In this document: piece by piece, positions 34,112 to 42,533 of the stretch
How positions within the stretch are numbered: position 1 is the first letter of the stretch
Layout of the letters: each line of letters begins with the position of its first letter
NCBI RefSeq assembly: GCF_029948125.1
Contig: NZ_JASAMB010000026.1
Location: 31,925-95,924, forward strand
Reading direction: 5' to 3'
Source: Catellatospora sp. KI3
GTDB lineage: Bacteria; Actinomycetota; Actinomycetes; Mycobacteriales; Micromonosporaceae
DNA length: 64,000 nt
Position numbers and translations under genes: made by a program
Notes under the pieces: generated by a model
What the model saw: only the letters and a program-made list of their open reading frames with translations
Databases searched by the model: none
Told to the model about the DNA's origin: nothing

Positions 34112-34418
34112 GGTTCCTCCTGGGTTCGGGGCACCGGTCCGGTTCATGCTTCGTCACCGGGTCCGGACACGTCGATCACAACCGATGCCGCGGCCGCCGA
34201 CAACCCAACGGATACGCGGAATGAGCTGTGCGCTACGCGCCACCCGAAGTTCACCGTCGCCTTTGTACGCCTACGTCCCGAAAGGACACCTGTCCGCCTT
34301 CGCCGTGATCTGGCCATCCTGGCTGCTCTTGCGTACCTTGTCGTTCCGCGGGGTCGTGCGACCCGACGAATCCGCGGAGTTCGCGCGGCCGACCGCCGCC
34401 GTCGACACGGGGAGGGCC
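34112..34418. other. Divergent intergenic region before the second two-component system
   Basis: 307 bp between the M23-like gene and the sensor kinase. The region probably holds both promoters, but no convincing -10/-35 pair stands out. A short inverted repeat GGGTCG-TG-CGACCC at 34351-34364 could be an operator. The kinase frame stays open back to 34146 but has no ribosome site or coding character there. Confidence 0.4.
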
Positions 34419-35654
34419 ATGAGCCGCTGGAACAGGCTGTGGCGGGTCGCGGAACTGCCGACGACCAAGGCCGGCGTGGAGCGGGCGTTCTCGTACTTCA
34501 TCGCCGGGGTCCGGCTCGGCACGGTCGCGCAGATGCTGCCCGCCCTGCACATCGGCGTGGCGACCTCGCCCCACCGCGCTGCCTACATCGCGTGCTGGGC
34601 CGCCGCGGCGCTGGCGTCGATCGTCGGCAGCGCCGTGACGCTGGTGCGGCGGCGGCCGCTGGGCGCGGCCGCGTCCTGCGCGGACTTCGCGCTCGCCTGC
34701 CTGCTGCTGGTGCTCGCGCCGATGGTGCTGCAGGAGGGCGAGCGCTTCGGCACCTGGGTCGCCTACCAGCCCGGCTACGCCCTGTCGGTCATCCTCGTCG
34801 CCGGCGGGGTGCGCGGCCGCGTCCTGTGGGCGGGCGGACTGCTCGGCATCATCGCCGCCTACACCGCGTACCTCGGCGGCGCGGTCGGCGGGAACATGAC
34901 CTGGACCGCGCTCGGCAACATCCTCACCTACGTCGTCTACGCGCTGGTGATCCGGATGTTCTACGGGTTCACCCGCCGCATCGCCCGGGACGCCGACGAC
35001 GCCCGCGCCCGCGAGGCCGAACTCGCCCGGCGCGAGGAGGAGCGGCGGGCCCAGGTGCTGATGCACAACGGCGTCGCCGTACTGCGGCTGCTCACCGAGC
35101 CCGCCGGCGACGCCGAGCGCTCCCGGCTCATCGACCTGGCCGAGGTGGAGCTGCGGCGCATGCGCTCCTATCTGCGCGGCGGACAGTCCCGGCAGGACGC
35201 CGCGGCGGTCGGGGCGGGGCAGCCGGTCGCGGTGGCCGCCCTGGTCGAACGGGTCTGCGGACGCTTCGCCGACCTGCATGTCGACGCGCTGCTCGACCTC
35301 GGCGCGGGGCTGCGGCTGGCCCCGGCGCGGGCCGACGCCGTCGAGCGGGCGCTGGAGAGCCTGCTGCTCAACGTCCGCGTCCACGCCGGCGCGAGCGAGG
35401 TGGTCGTCCACCTGGACCAGCACGACGACCGCACGTGGTCGCTCACCGTACGCGACGACGGCGACGGCTTCGACCCGCAGACGGTGACCCCCGGCATCGG
35501 CCTGCGCGAAGTCGTCGTCGGCGAGCTGTGCCGCCAGGGGTTCGAGGTCGACATCGACGCCGCGCCCGGCGCGGGCACCACCGTGACGATCAGGTCCGGT
35601 GCCGAACCGACCGCGACCGCCGTGGCCCACGACACCTCCAGGGGCGCGGCATGA
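34419..35654 (+). CDS. Membrane sensor histidine kinase with atypical H-box
   Basis: A 411-residue protein starting at the ATG giving MSRWNRLW with GGAGGG upstream. Hydrophobic segments span residues about 30-180 (for example SCADFALACLLLVLAPMVL, LLGIIAAYTAYLGG). The phospho-acceptor helix reads RRAQVLMHNGVAVLRLL: His is kept, but the Asp normally after it is Asn. The ATPase domain has an N-box-like LLLNVRVHAGASEVVVHL and a lid DDGDGFDPQTVTPGIGLREV. It is coupled by ATGA overlap to the response regulator that follows, its presumed partner. Signal unknown. Confidence 0.88.
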   Translation: MSRWNRLWRVAELPTTKAGVERAFSYFIAGVRLGTVAQMLPALHIGVATSPHRAAYIACWAAAALASIVGSAVTLVRRRPLGAAASCADFALACLLLVLAPMVLQEGERFGTWVAYQPGYALSVILVAGGVRGRVLWAGGLLGIIAAYTAYLGGAVGGNMTWTALGNILTYVVYALVIRMFYGFTRRIARDADDARAREAELARREEERRAQVLMHNGVAVLRLLTEPAGDAERSRLIDLAEVELRRMRSYLRGGQSRQDAAAVGAGQPVAVAALVERVCGRFADLHVDALLDLGAGLRLAPARADAVERALESLLLNVRVHAGASEVVVHLDQHDDRTWSLTVRDDGDGFDPQTVTPGIGLREVVVGELCRQGFEVDIDAAPGAGTTVTIRSGAEPTATAVAHDTSRGAA

Positions 35655-36340
35655 GACCGGCTGTCGCCGTCGTCGACGACTCGCCGCTGATCCGGGAATC
35701 GGTCGGCCTGCTCATGCCCGGCCTGGAGGTCGCCGCCGCCGTGTCCACGGTGGAGGAGCTGGTGCGCCGCCGCCCGGCCGCCGACCTGGTGATCCTGGAT
35801 CTGCACCTGGCCAACCTGGAGCAGCAGCCTGACGTGCGGCAGGGCATCGCCGCGATCCGCGCCGCGACCGGCTGCGGCTACCGGGTCTGCGTCTACAGCC
35901 AGGAGGAGCGCCGCTTCGTCCTGGCGGCATGCCTCGCCGCCGGCGCCGGTGGGATCGTGTCCAAGGCGCTGCCGACCCGGCGCGCCGAGGAGCTGTTCGT
36001 GGAGGTCGCCGCCGGTGGCACCGTGATGCCGCAGGCGGTGGTCGGCATCCTGGAGGTCCTGGTCCGGCGTGACTGCATCACCCTGCTCAGCGAGCGCCAG
36101 CGCCAGCTCCTGCGCGGGCGGGCCCGGGGGCTGAGCTACGCGCAGGTCGCCAAGCAGCTGTTCGTGAGCGAGTCGACGCTGCGCGGGTACTGGCTGGAGC
36201 TGACCCGTTCGCTGTCGGACTCGCTGCGCGACCTCACCCCCGCCGAGATCGAGCACGCTCTCGGGCTCGCCCCCGGCGACCTGCTCGAGCTGTGGCCCGC
36301 CGAGCCCACCGCGCCCAAGGACTGGTGGCGCACCGGCTAG
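35651..36340 (+). CDS. LuxR-type response regulator
   Basis: A 229-residue protein. The receiver starts AVAVVDDSPLIRESVGLL, the phospho-acceptor Asp lies in LVILDLHLAN, and a conserved Lys lies in GGIVSKALPT. The C-terminal helix-turn-helix reads LLSERQRQLLRGRARGLSYA, then QVAKQLFVSESTLRGYWLEL, a divergent LuxR domain. Its start overlaps the kinase stop (ATGA). Confidence 0.9.
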   Translation: MRPAVAVVDDSPLIRESVGLLMPGLEVAAAVSTVEELVRRRPAADLVILDLHLANLEQQPDVRQGIAAIRAATGCGYRVCVYSQEERRFVLAACLAAGAGGIVSKALPTRRAEELFVEVAAGGTVMPQAVVGILEVLVRRDCITLLSERQRQLLRGRARGLSYAQVAKQLFVSESTLRGYWLELTRSLSDSLRDLTPAEIEHALGLAPGDLLELWPAEPTAPKDWWRTG

Positions 36341-36350
36341 CCTTCGTGAT

Positions 36351-36378
36351 CGGCCGCCCGGCGGGGACCGGGCGGCCG
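36351..36378. terminator. Bidirectional terminator between convergent genes
   Basis: Perfect 11-bp inverted repeat, arms 36351-36361 and 36368-36378, loop CGGGGA, between stops at 36340 (+) and 36381 (-). Confidence 0.75.
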
Positions 36379-36380
36379 GG

Positions 36381-37319
36381 TCAGGCGCTGCGGAAGGTGC
36401 GGCGGTAGACGTCCGGTGGCACGCCGACGGTGCGGTGGAAGTGGCGGCGCAGCGTGGTGGCGGTGCCCATCCCGGCGGCCGCGGCGATGGCGTCGATGCC
36501 GTGGTCGCTGTTCTCCAGCAGCTCCTGGGCCCGGCGGATGCGCTGCGTCGACAGCCACTGCAGCGGCGTCGTGCCGGTCGCCGACCGGAAGTGCCGGGCG
36601 AGGTTGCGCGAGCTCATGCCGGCCTGGCGGGCCAGGTCCTCGACCGTCAGCGGCTGGTCGAGGCGCTCCATCGCCCACGGGAGCAGGCCCGCCAGCGGAT
36701 GGTCCTCGCGGGTGGGCACGGGGGTGGTGACGAACTGCGCCTGGCCGCCCGCGCGGTGCGGCGGCACGACCAGCCGCCGGGCCACCGCGTTGGCGACGGT
36801 GGCCCCGTGGTCGCGGCGGATGAGGTGCAGGCAGAGGTCGATCGCGGCGGCCTTGCCCGCCGAGGCGAGCACGCGGCCGTTGTCGACGTAGAGCACGTCC
36901 GGGTCGACGTCGATCTGCGGGTAGCGGGCGGCCAGCGCCTCGGTGTGGGCCCAGTGCGTGGTCGCGCGCAGCCCGTCCAGCGCCCCGGCGGCGGCCAGCA
37001 CGAACGCGCCGGTGCACAGCGAGACCAGCCGGGCGCCCGCCTGGTGGGCGGCGCGTACGGCGTCGACCAGGTCTGCCGGGAGGTCGGCGTCGACGTCGGC
37101 CACCGCCGGGACGATCACGGTGTCGGCGTGGGCGAGCCGGTCGAGTCCGGCGTCGGGTTCGAGGTGGAACCTGCCGACGCGGACCGGGCCCGCTCCGCAG
37201 ACCGTCAGGTCGTACCAGGGATCGGCCAGGCCGGTGGGGTCGCGGGTGAAGATCTCGAAGGTGGTGGCGAGCTCGAAGTGCAGCATGTTCTCGGTTACCG
37301 CGAGGGCGACGGTGGCCAT
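36381..37319 (-). CDS. GlxA-family AraC transcriptional regulator (DJ-1/PfpI plus AraC)
   Basis: A 312-residue protein. I chose the ATG giving MATVALAVTENMLHFELATTFEIF, where the DJ-1/PfpI-like sensor begins; its nucleophile-elbow-like segment reads VSLCTGAFVLAAAGALDG. The C-terminal AraC domain reads VEDLARQAGMSSRNLARHFRSATGTTPLQWL and IAAAAGMGTATTLRRHFHRTVGVPPDVYRRTF. It faces the saccharopine-dehydrogenase-like gene across 100 nt and likely regulates it. Confidence 0.92.
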   Translation of the reverse strand: MATVALAVTENMLHFELATTFEIFTRDPTGLADPWYDLTVCGAGPVRVGRFHLEPDAGLDRLAHADTVIVPAVADVDADLPADLVDAVRAAHQAGARLVSLCTGAFVLAAAGALDGLRATTHWAHTEALAARYPQIDVDPDVLYVDNGRVLASAGKAAAIDLCLHLIRRDHGATVANAVARRLVVPPHRAGGQAQFVTTPVPTREDHPLAGLLPWAMERLDQPLTVEDLARQAGMSSRNLARHFRSATGTTPLQWLSTQRIRRAQELLENSDHGIDAIAAAAGMGTATTLRRHFHRTVGVPPDVYRRTFRSA

Positions 37320-37419
37320 GTCCGAAACTGTACGGGCAATGGCGTTCCAGACACTCGTCGAGCCCGCCCGGGGTTGACAGGATCCTCTCAGTCGAGCTGC
37401 TGAGCGCATGGAGAGTCAG

Positions 37420-38451
37420 ATGACCAGAAGTCAGACCGTCGCGGTGTACGGTGCGTACGGCCACACCGGCAGATTCGTGGTGGCGCAGTTGCGGGCGCAG
37501 GGCTTCACGGCGCTGCCGCTCGGGCGCGACGCCGACCGGCTGGCGGAGTCGTTCCCGGACCTGGCGCACCGGGTGGCGTCGGTGGACGATCCGGCCTCGC
37601 TCGACCGGGCGCTGCGCGGGGCCGCCGCGGTGATCAACTGTGCGGGGCCGTTCGCCCTGACCGCCGGGCCGGTGATCGAGGCCGCGCTGCGCGCCCGGAT
37701 CCCGTACGTCGACGTCGCGGCCGAGATCGAGGCGAACGTGGACACGTTCGCGCACTTCACCGACCAGGCCCGAGCCGCGGGCACCGCGGTGGTGCCCGCG
37801 ATGGCGTTCTTCGGCGGACTCGGCGACCTGCTGGTCACCGCCGCGATGGGGGACTGGACGTCAGCCGACGAGGCGCATGTCGCGTACGGCCTGAGCAGCT
37901 GGCACCCCACCGGCGGCACCCTGGTCTCCGGCACCGTCTCCCGCGACCGCCGCGACGGCCGGCGGGTCCGCTACACCGGCGGCCGCCTGGCGTACCACGC
38001 CGCCGACGGCGAACTGCCGACGCTGGACTGGGACTTCCCCGCCCCGCTGGGTCCGCGCCCGGTGTACGGCGACTTCACCATGGCCGACGTGGTGACCGTG
38101 CCGAGCCACCTGCCGATTCCCGAGGTCCGCACCTACATGGCCACCGGCGCGGCCCGGGACCTGGGCACGCCCGGCACCCCCGCCCCCGTCGCGGTCGACG
38201 ACCAGGGCCGCTCGGCGCAGACCTTCACCGTGGACGTGCTCGTGCGCGCCGGGGGCGAGCAGCGGCGCATCGCGGCCCACGGGCGCGACATCTACGCGAT
38301 CAGCGCCCCGCTCGCGGTCGAAGCGGTCCGCCGCATCCTGGACGGCCGGACGCTGACGACCGGGGTCGCCTCGGCCGGCCAGATGTTCGACGCGCCGGAC
38401 TTCCTGCGCGCCCTGTCGGCGGACCTGTCGCTGGAGCCGCGGTCCGCCTGA
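37420..38451 (+). CDS. Saccharopine dehydrogenase-like NAD(P)-binding oxidoreductase
   Basis: A 343-residue protein. The start at 37420 is favoured because GGAGAG sits five bases upstream; an ATG at 37408 is in frame. The N-terminal Rossmann motif reads VAVYGAYGHTGRFVVAQLRA. VINCAGPFALTAGPVIEAAL and PYVDVAAEIEA are typical of the saccharopine dehydrogenase/trans-acting enoyl reductase superfamily. Substrate unknown. Divergent from a GlxA-type regulator. Confidence 0.88.
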   Translation: MTRSQTVAVYGAYGHTGRFVVAQLRAQGFTALPLGRDADRLAESFPDLAHRVASVDDPASLDRALRGAAAVINCAGPFALTAGPVIEAALRARIPYVDVAAEIEANVDTFAHFTDQARAAGTAVVPAMAFFGGLGDLLVTAAMGDWTSADEAHVAYGLSSWHPTGGTLVSGTVSRDRRDGRRVRYTGGRLAYHAADGELPTLDWDFPAPLGPRPVYGDFTMADVVTVPSHLPIPEVRTYMATGAARDLGTPGTPAPVAVDDQGRSAQTFTVDVLVRAGGEQRRIAAHGRDIYAISAPLAVEAVRRILDGRTLTTGVASAGQMFDAPDFLRALSADLSLEPRSA

Positions 38452-38457
38452 GCGTGC

Positions 38458-39540
38458 TCAGGGCCGGGCCGTGGTGAGCAGGTAGTCGTCGCTCTCCGCA
38501 TCCCAGCGCAGGTCGACGACGCCCGCGGTCGCGGCCGCCTTGCAGAACTGCAGGAAGCTGCGGTAGCCCAGTTTCTTCTCACTGAAGTCCGGCTGCGCCC
38601 GGCGCAGCTGGTTCTTCAGACCGGACAGCGCGACCGGGCCCGCGTTGCGGCTCAGGTCGGCCACGACCGTGCCCAGCAGCCCGAACTCCGCCTCCGTGCC
38701 GCCGCGCTCGGGCAGCGACACCTCCGGATCGCCCTTGGCAGGCCCCTCACCCAGCTCGACGACGTCCCGTTCGGCCAGGTATCGCAGCAGCTCCCCGAAG
38801 GTGCGGAAGCCGTGGTCGGCCTCGTTGAACGTCGGGTCCTTGCGCAGCAGGGTGCGCTTGAGCCACGACGCGGTCACCGCGCCGCCGGAGCTGCCCTGCA
38901 GACCGGCCACGGTCTGGGCGACCAGCACCGCGAGGCTGTCGACGTCGCGCGCGGACTCCTCGGCGGCCGCCGCGGGCTCCAGCTCCGGCTCGACCGGCTG
39001 CGGCGCGGCCTCGGCGGGCCTGGCTGCGGGCTTCTGCCCGCCCCGGGAGCGCACCGGCCGGATCTCGACGCCTTCGAGCCGGTCGTAGTAGAGGAACTCA
39101 TCGCAGGCGGGCGGCAGCAGCGCCGACGTCGACTGCTCGACGCCCACGCCGATGACGCGCTTGTTGAGCTCGCGCAGCTTGTGCACCAGCGGCGTGAAGT
39201 CGCTGTCGCCGGTGCCGAACACGAACGTGGAGATGTAGTCCCGCTCGAACGCCAGCTGCAGCGCGTCCACGGCCATCTTGATGTCGGCGGCGTTCTTGCG
39301 GGAGGTGCCCATCCGCTGCGGGATGTCGATCAGTTCCACATGCGACCGGGTCAACAGCCTGCGGTCCTCGTCGAAGTACGACCAGTCGGCGTATGCGCGG
39401 CGGACCACCACCCGGCCCCGCTCGGCCAGCGCGTCGGTGATGGGCCGCAGGTCGAACGTCGTCCCGCCGAGGTGGTCGCGGGCACCGATCGCCAGATTCT
39501 CGTAGTCCAGGAACAGGGCAATGCGATCCTCTTGATCCAC
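38458..39540 (-). CDS. NYN-domain RNase-like protein with two OST-HTH/LOTUS domains
   Basis: A 360-residue protein from a GTG start (VDQEDRIALFLDYENLAIG). The NYN/PIN-like nuclease domain has the conserved acidic residues in LFLDYENL, NAADIKMAVDAL and FGTGDSDFTPLVHKLRE. After an Ala/Pro/Glu linker come two LOTUS/OST-HTH copies (about residues 215-280 and 290-358), each with a K-x-x-LLRKDPTFNEADHGFRTF-like or LRRAQPDFSEKKLGYRSF segment. The combination suggests an RNA-binding nuclease. It lies 5 nt after the MMPL gene on the same strand, which hints at co-transcription, though no functional link is obvious. Confidence 0.9.
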   Translation of the reverse strand: MDQEDRIALFLDYENLAIGARDHLGGTTFDLRPITDALAERGRVVVRRAYADWSYFDEDRRLLTRSHVELIDIPQRMGTSRKNAADIKMAVDALQLAFERDYISTFVFGTGDSDFTPLVHKLRELNKRVIGVGVEQSTSALLPPACDEFLYYDRLEGVEIRPVRSRGGQKPAARPAEAAPQPVEPELEPAAAAEESARDVDSLAVLVAQTVAGLQGSSGGAVTASWLKRTLLRKDPTFNEADHGFRTFGELLRYLAERDVVELGEGPAKGDPEVSLPERGGTEAEFGLLGTVVADLSRNAGPVALSGLKNQLRRAQPDFSEKKLGYRSFLQFCKAAATAGVVDLRWDAESDDYLLTTARP

Positions 39541-39545
39541 GCCGA

Positions 39546-41669
39546 TCAGCGTACGCCCACGACGGGGCGGGTGCCCGCGACGCCACGGGAGGGCCACCAG
39601 TTCGCCCGGCCGAGCAGCGACATCACCGCGGGCAGCAGCAGGCCGCGCACCACGACCACGTCGAGCAGCACGGCCACGGCCATACCGACGCCGATCTCCT
39701 TGACCGCGACCAGCTGCCCCAGCGCGAAGCCGAGGAAGACGATGCCGATCGACACCGCCGCCGCCGTGACCACCGGGCCGGTGGCGACGATCCCGGCCAG
39801 CACCGCCCGGTCGTTGGCGGCGCGGTCGTCGCCGGTGCGCCGGGACCACTCCTCCCGGATCCGGGCCAGCAGGAACACCTCGTAGTCCATGGACAGGCCG
39901 AAGACGAACACGAACAGCAGCAGCGGCGTGGTCAGGTCCAGCGCGCCCCAGGACTCGAACCCGAGCAGCGCCGAGCCCCAGCCCCACTGGAACACCGCGA
40001 CCAGCACGCCCAGCGTGGCCAGCATGGTCAGCAGGTTCATCAGCAGCGCCTTCACCGAGGCCACCACCGAGCCGGTGAGCAGGAGCAGCAGCAGCGCGGT
40101 CGCGGCGACCACCACGGCCAGCGCGGCGGGCAGGCGCCGGCCCATGGCGTCGCGGGCGTCGATGAGCTCCGCCGCCGGGCCCGCCACCAGCACCGGCACC
40201 GCGGTGTCCAGCGCGCGCAGGTCACGCACCAGCTGCTGGGCCTGCTCACCCGCGGGCAGGCCGGTCGTCTTCACCTCCGCGATGACGGCCTGCGCGGGCA
40301 CGTTCTCCCGCAGATCCACGTCGGTGACCCCGGGCAGGGCGCGCACCCGCGCCAGCAGCGCCCGGACCACGGGGACGTCGGCCGCGCCCTCGATCACGAC
40401 GGGCACCGGCTGCGGGTACCTCGCCGCGAAGTCGCGCTGCACCGCCTCGTACGCCTGCCGGGCCTCGCTGCCCGCGGGCAGCGACCGGGCGTCGGAGTCG
40501 GCCAGGTTCACGTGCAGCAGCGGCACGCTCAACGCCAGCAGCGCGGCCGTCACCGCGAGGGCGACCGCGGCGGGTCGGCGCTGCGCGAACGCGGCCGTCC
40601 GCGCCAGCAGCCCCGGGCCGCGCCGGGCGGGGCGCCGCCACACCCAGGTCCGCGTCCCCGGAGCCGGGATGCGCCGGTGCGCCACCGTGATCAGCGCCGG
40701 GACCAGGGTCAGCCCGGCCGCGGTGGCCAGCACGACCACCAGCGCGCCGCCCAGCGCCATCGCGGCCAGCAGCGGCTCGGCGAAGACGAACAGGCCCGAC
40801 AGCGCGACCGCCACCGCGAGCCCCGCCACCAGCACCGCCCGCCCGGCCGTGGCCACCGTCCGGGCCAGCAGCTCCGGCAGGGGCGCGCGGGGGTCGGCGG
40901 CCCGCTCCTCCCGGAACCGCGAGACGATCAGCAGGCTGTAGTCCACGGCGAGCCCCAGCCCGAGCAGGGTGACCACGTTGACCGTGTACTCGCTGACCGG
41001 GACCGCGCTCGCCAGGCCGGTCAGCGCCAGCAGGGTGCCCGCGACCGTGGCCAGCGCGGTGCCCAGCGGCAGGCTGCTCACGGCCAGGCCGCCGAGGATC
41101 AGCACGAGGACACCGCACAGCACCAGCAGCGCGACCGACTCGCCGAGCGCGGCGTCGGCGATCGCCTGGTCGCCGAAGTCGCGCTCGGCCAGCAGCGCAC
41201 CACCGACGAGCACCTGCGGCGCGTCGATGCGGTGCAGCGCGGCGGCCACCTGGTCGGCGACGGCCAGGGCGTCGTCGTCGCTCAGGTCGGGCGACAGCTC
41301 GACCACGACCAGCGAACTCAGGCTGTCCGACGATATCTGGCCGGAGCCCGCGGTGTACGCGTCGGTGACCTTGACGACCCCGGGGATCGCGCGGATCTCG
41401 AACATGATCTGGGTGGCCTGGCCGACCAGGTCGCTGGCGAAGAAGTTCCGGCCGGAGACCACCGCCACCAGCTGCTCGCCGGTCGGGGTGAGCTCGTCGA
41501 TGCGGGCCTGCGCCAGGGTCGACTCGGCACCGGGCCGCAGCCCGTCCAGCGGCTGGGTCCGGTCGTAGACCGAACCGCCGAAGACGGCACCGCCCAGGGC
41601 GATCACCGCCCAGGCCGCGAGCACGGCGTACCGATACCGGGCCACGGTCCGACCCAGCCGTGCGAGCAT
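39546..41669 (-). CDS. MMPL/RND-family membrane transporter
   Basis: A 707-residue protein with GGGAGGA before its ATG (MLARLGRTVARYRYAVLAAW). The topology is the usual RND duplication: one N-terminal helix, an outer domain with LAQARIDELTPTGEQLVAVV, five helices including VVTLLGLGLAVDYSLLIVSRFREE, then a second half with FVFGLSMDYEVFLLARIREEW. The charged Asp-Tyr pairs in helix 4 and helix 10 are the proton-relay site. Members export lipids or small hydrophobic molecules; the cargo here is unknown. Confidence 0.94.
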   Translation of the reverse strand: MLARLGRTVARYRYAVLAAWAVIALGGAVFGGSVYDRTQPLDGLRPGAESTLAQARIDELTPTGEQLVAVVSGRNFFASDLVGQATQIMFEIRAIPGVVKVTDAYTAGSGQISSDSLSSLVVVELSPDLSDDDALAVADQVAAALHRIDAPQVLVGGALLAERDFGDQAIADAALGESVALLVLCGVLVLILGGLAVSSLPLGTALATVAGTLLALTGLASAVPVSEYTVNVVTLLGLGLAVDYSLLIVSRFREERAADPRAPLPELLARTVATAGRAVLVAGLAVAVALSGLFVFAEPLLAAMALGGALVVVLATAAGLTLVPALITVAHRRIPAPGTRTWVWRRPARRGPGLLARTAAFAQRRPAAVALAVTAALLALSVPLLHVNLADSDARSLPAGSEARQAYEAVQRDFAARYPQPVPVVIEGAADVPVVRALLARVRALPGVTDVDLRENVPAQAVIAEVKTTGLPAGEQAQQLVRDLRALDTAVPVLVAGPAAELIDARDAMGRRLPAALAVVVAATALLLLLLTGSVVASVKALLMNLLTMLATLGVLVAVFQWGWGSALLGFESWGALDLTTPLLLFVFVFGLSMDYEVFLLARIREEWSRRTGDDRAANDRAVLAGIVATGPVVTAAAVSIGIVFLGFALGQLVAVKEIGVGMAVAVLLDVVVVRGLLLPAVMSLLGRANWWPSRGVAGTRPVVGVR

Positions 41670-41751
41670 CGCGTCCTCCCGAGGCGGCCGGGCCGATCTG
41701 GACGGTCGCCCCGCCATGAGATACCGCCGGCTGTCCGAACGCAAGATATTC

Positions 41752-42426
41752 TCAGGGCACGATCTCCGCCTGCACGTGCGGCCTGGCCTCCTCGACCTGG
41801 CGCGCGATGGCGTGGGCGCCGCTGGCCCCGGCGATGGAGGCGGCCTGCCCGAGCAGTGCCAGGGCGTCGTCGCGGCGGCCCTGGGCGGCGGCGATGTAAG
41901 CCAGCCCGACCATGTTCGCGGCGACACCGGGCAGGAGCCCGATCTCCTCCCGCAGCCGCGTCGACTCCTCCAACCGCGCCCGCGCGGCGTCCAGCCGGGC
42001 GGCCGTGTGGTCGGCGTAGCCGAGGTGGCGCAGCGCGTACGACATCGTGAGCTTGTCGCCGACCTGAGCGGCCAGCTCAAGCGACCGTTCGAACAGCGGG
42101 ACCGCGGTGTCGTCGTCGCGCAGCGACATCTGGTGGTAGGTGCCGACCCAGAACAGCGCCTCGCCCTCGCCGCGCACGTCGCCGAGTGACCGGTAGAGCT
42201 CGGCGGCGCGCCGGAACGCGGCCAGCTCGTCGGGGTTCTCGGCCCGATGCTCGCGGGATCGGGCCTGCAGGACCCGGCCGCGGGCCAGCAGCAGGTCTGC
42301 CTCCACCGCGTCGAGGTCCTGATCCGCCGCGTCCAGCCCGTCGTTGTCCCCGGCGAAGACGGCCTGCTGGCAGGCGAGCCCGGCCCGTTCGATGCGATCC
42401 ACCGTTGCCACTGTGCCCCCGTTCAT
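41752..42426 (-). CDS. TPR-repeat protein
   Basis: A 224-residue cytoplasmic protein of repeated helix pairs (for example FRRAAELYRSLGDVRGEGEALFWVGTYHQM, FERSLELAAQVGDKLTMSYALRHLGYADH). The pattern is that of tetratricopeptide repeats in stress or regulator proteins. I chose the ATG at 42426; an in-frame GTG at 42456 is possible but has no better ribosome site. No enzymatic domain. It may act as a scaffold or sensor. Confidence 0.75.
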   Translation of the reverse strand: MNGGTVATVDRIERAGLACQQAVFAGDNDGLDAADQDLDAVEADLLLARGRVLQARSREHRAENPDELAAFRRAAELYRSLGDVRGEGEALFWVGTYHQMSLRDDDTAVPLFERSLELAAQVGDKLTMSYALRHLGYADHTAARLDAARARLEESTRLREEIGLLPGVAANMVGLAYIAAAQGRRDDALALLGQAASIAGASGAHAIARQVEEARPHVQAEIVP

Positions 42427-42489
42427 GTCATCTGTCCCGAGTGGACAATCTGCCACACGGATCCGGTGCGCGCTGCCCGGAACGCGGCG

Positions 42490-42522
42490 GGCCGGGCAGC
42501 CCCGGGGCGGGGCTGCCCGGCC
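42490..42522. terminator. Terminator hairpin after the VWA protein gene
   Basis: Perfect 14-bp inverted repeat, arms 42490-42503 and 42509-42522, loop GGGGC, 11 nt beyond the VWA stop at 42534. Confidence 0.75.
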
Positions 42523-42533
42523 GCGGTCCGCTG

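Noticed and set aside
34146..34418. N-terminal extension of the second sensor kinase
   Set aside because: The frame is open but has no ribosome site and poor coding character; GGAGGG precedes the ATG at 34419.
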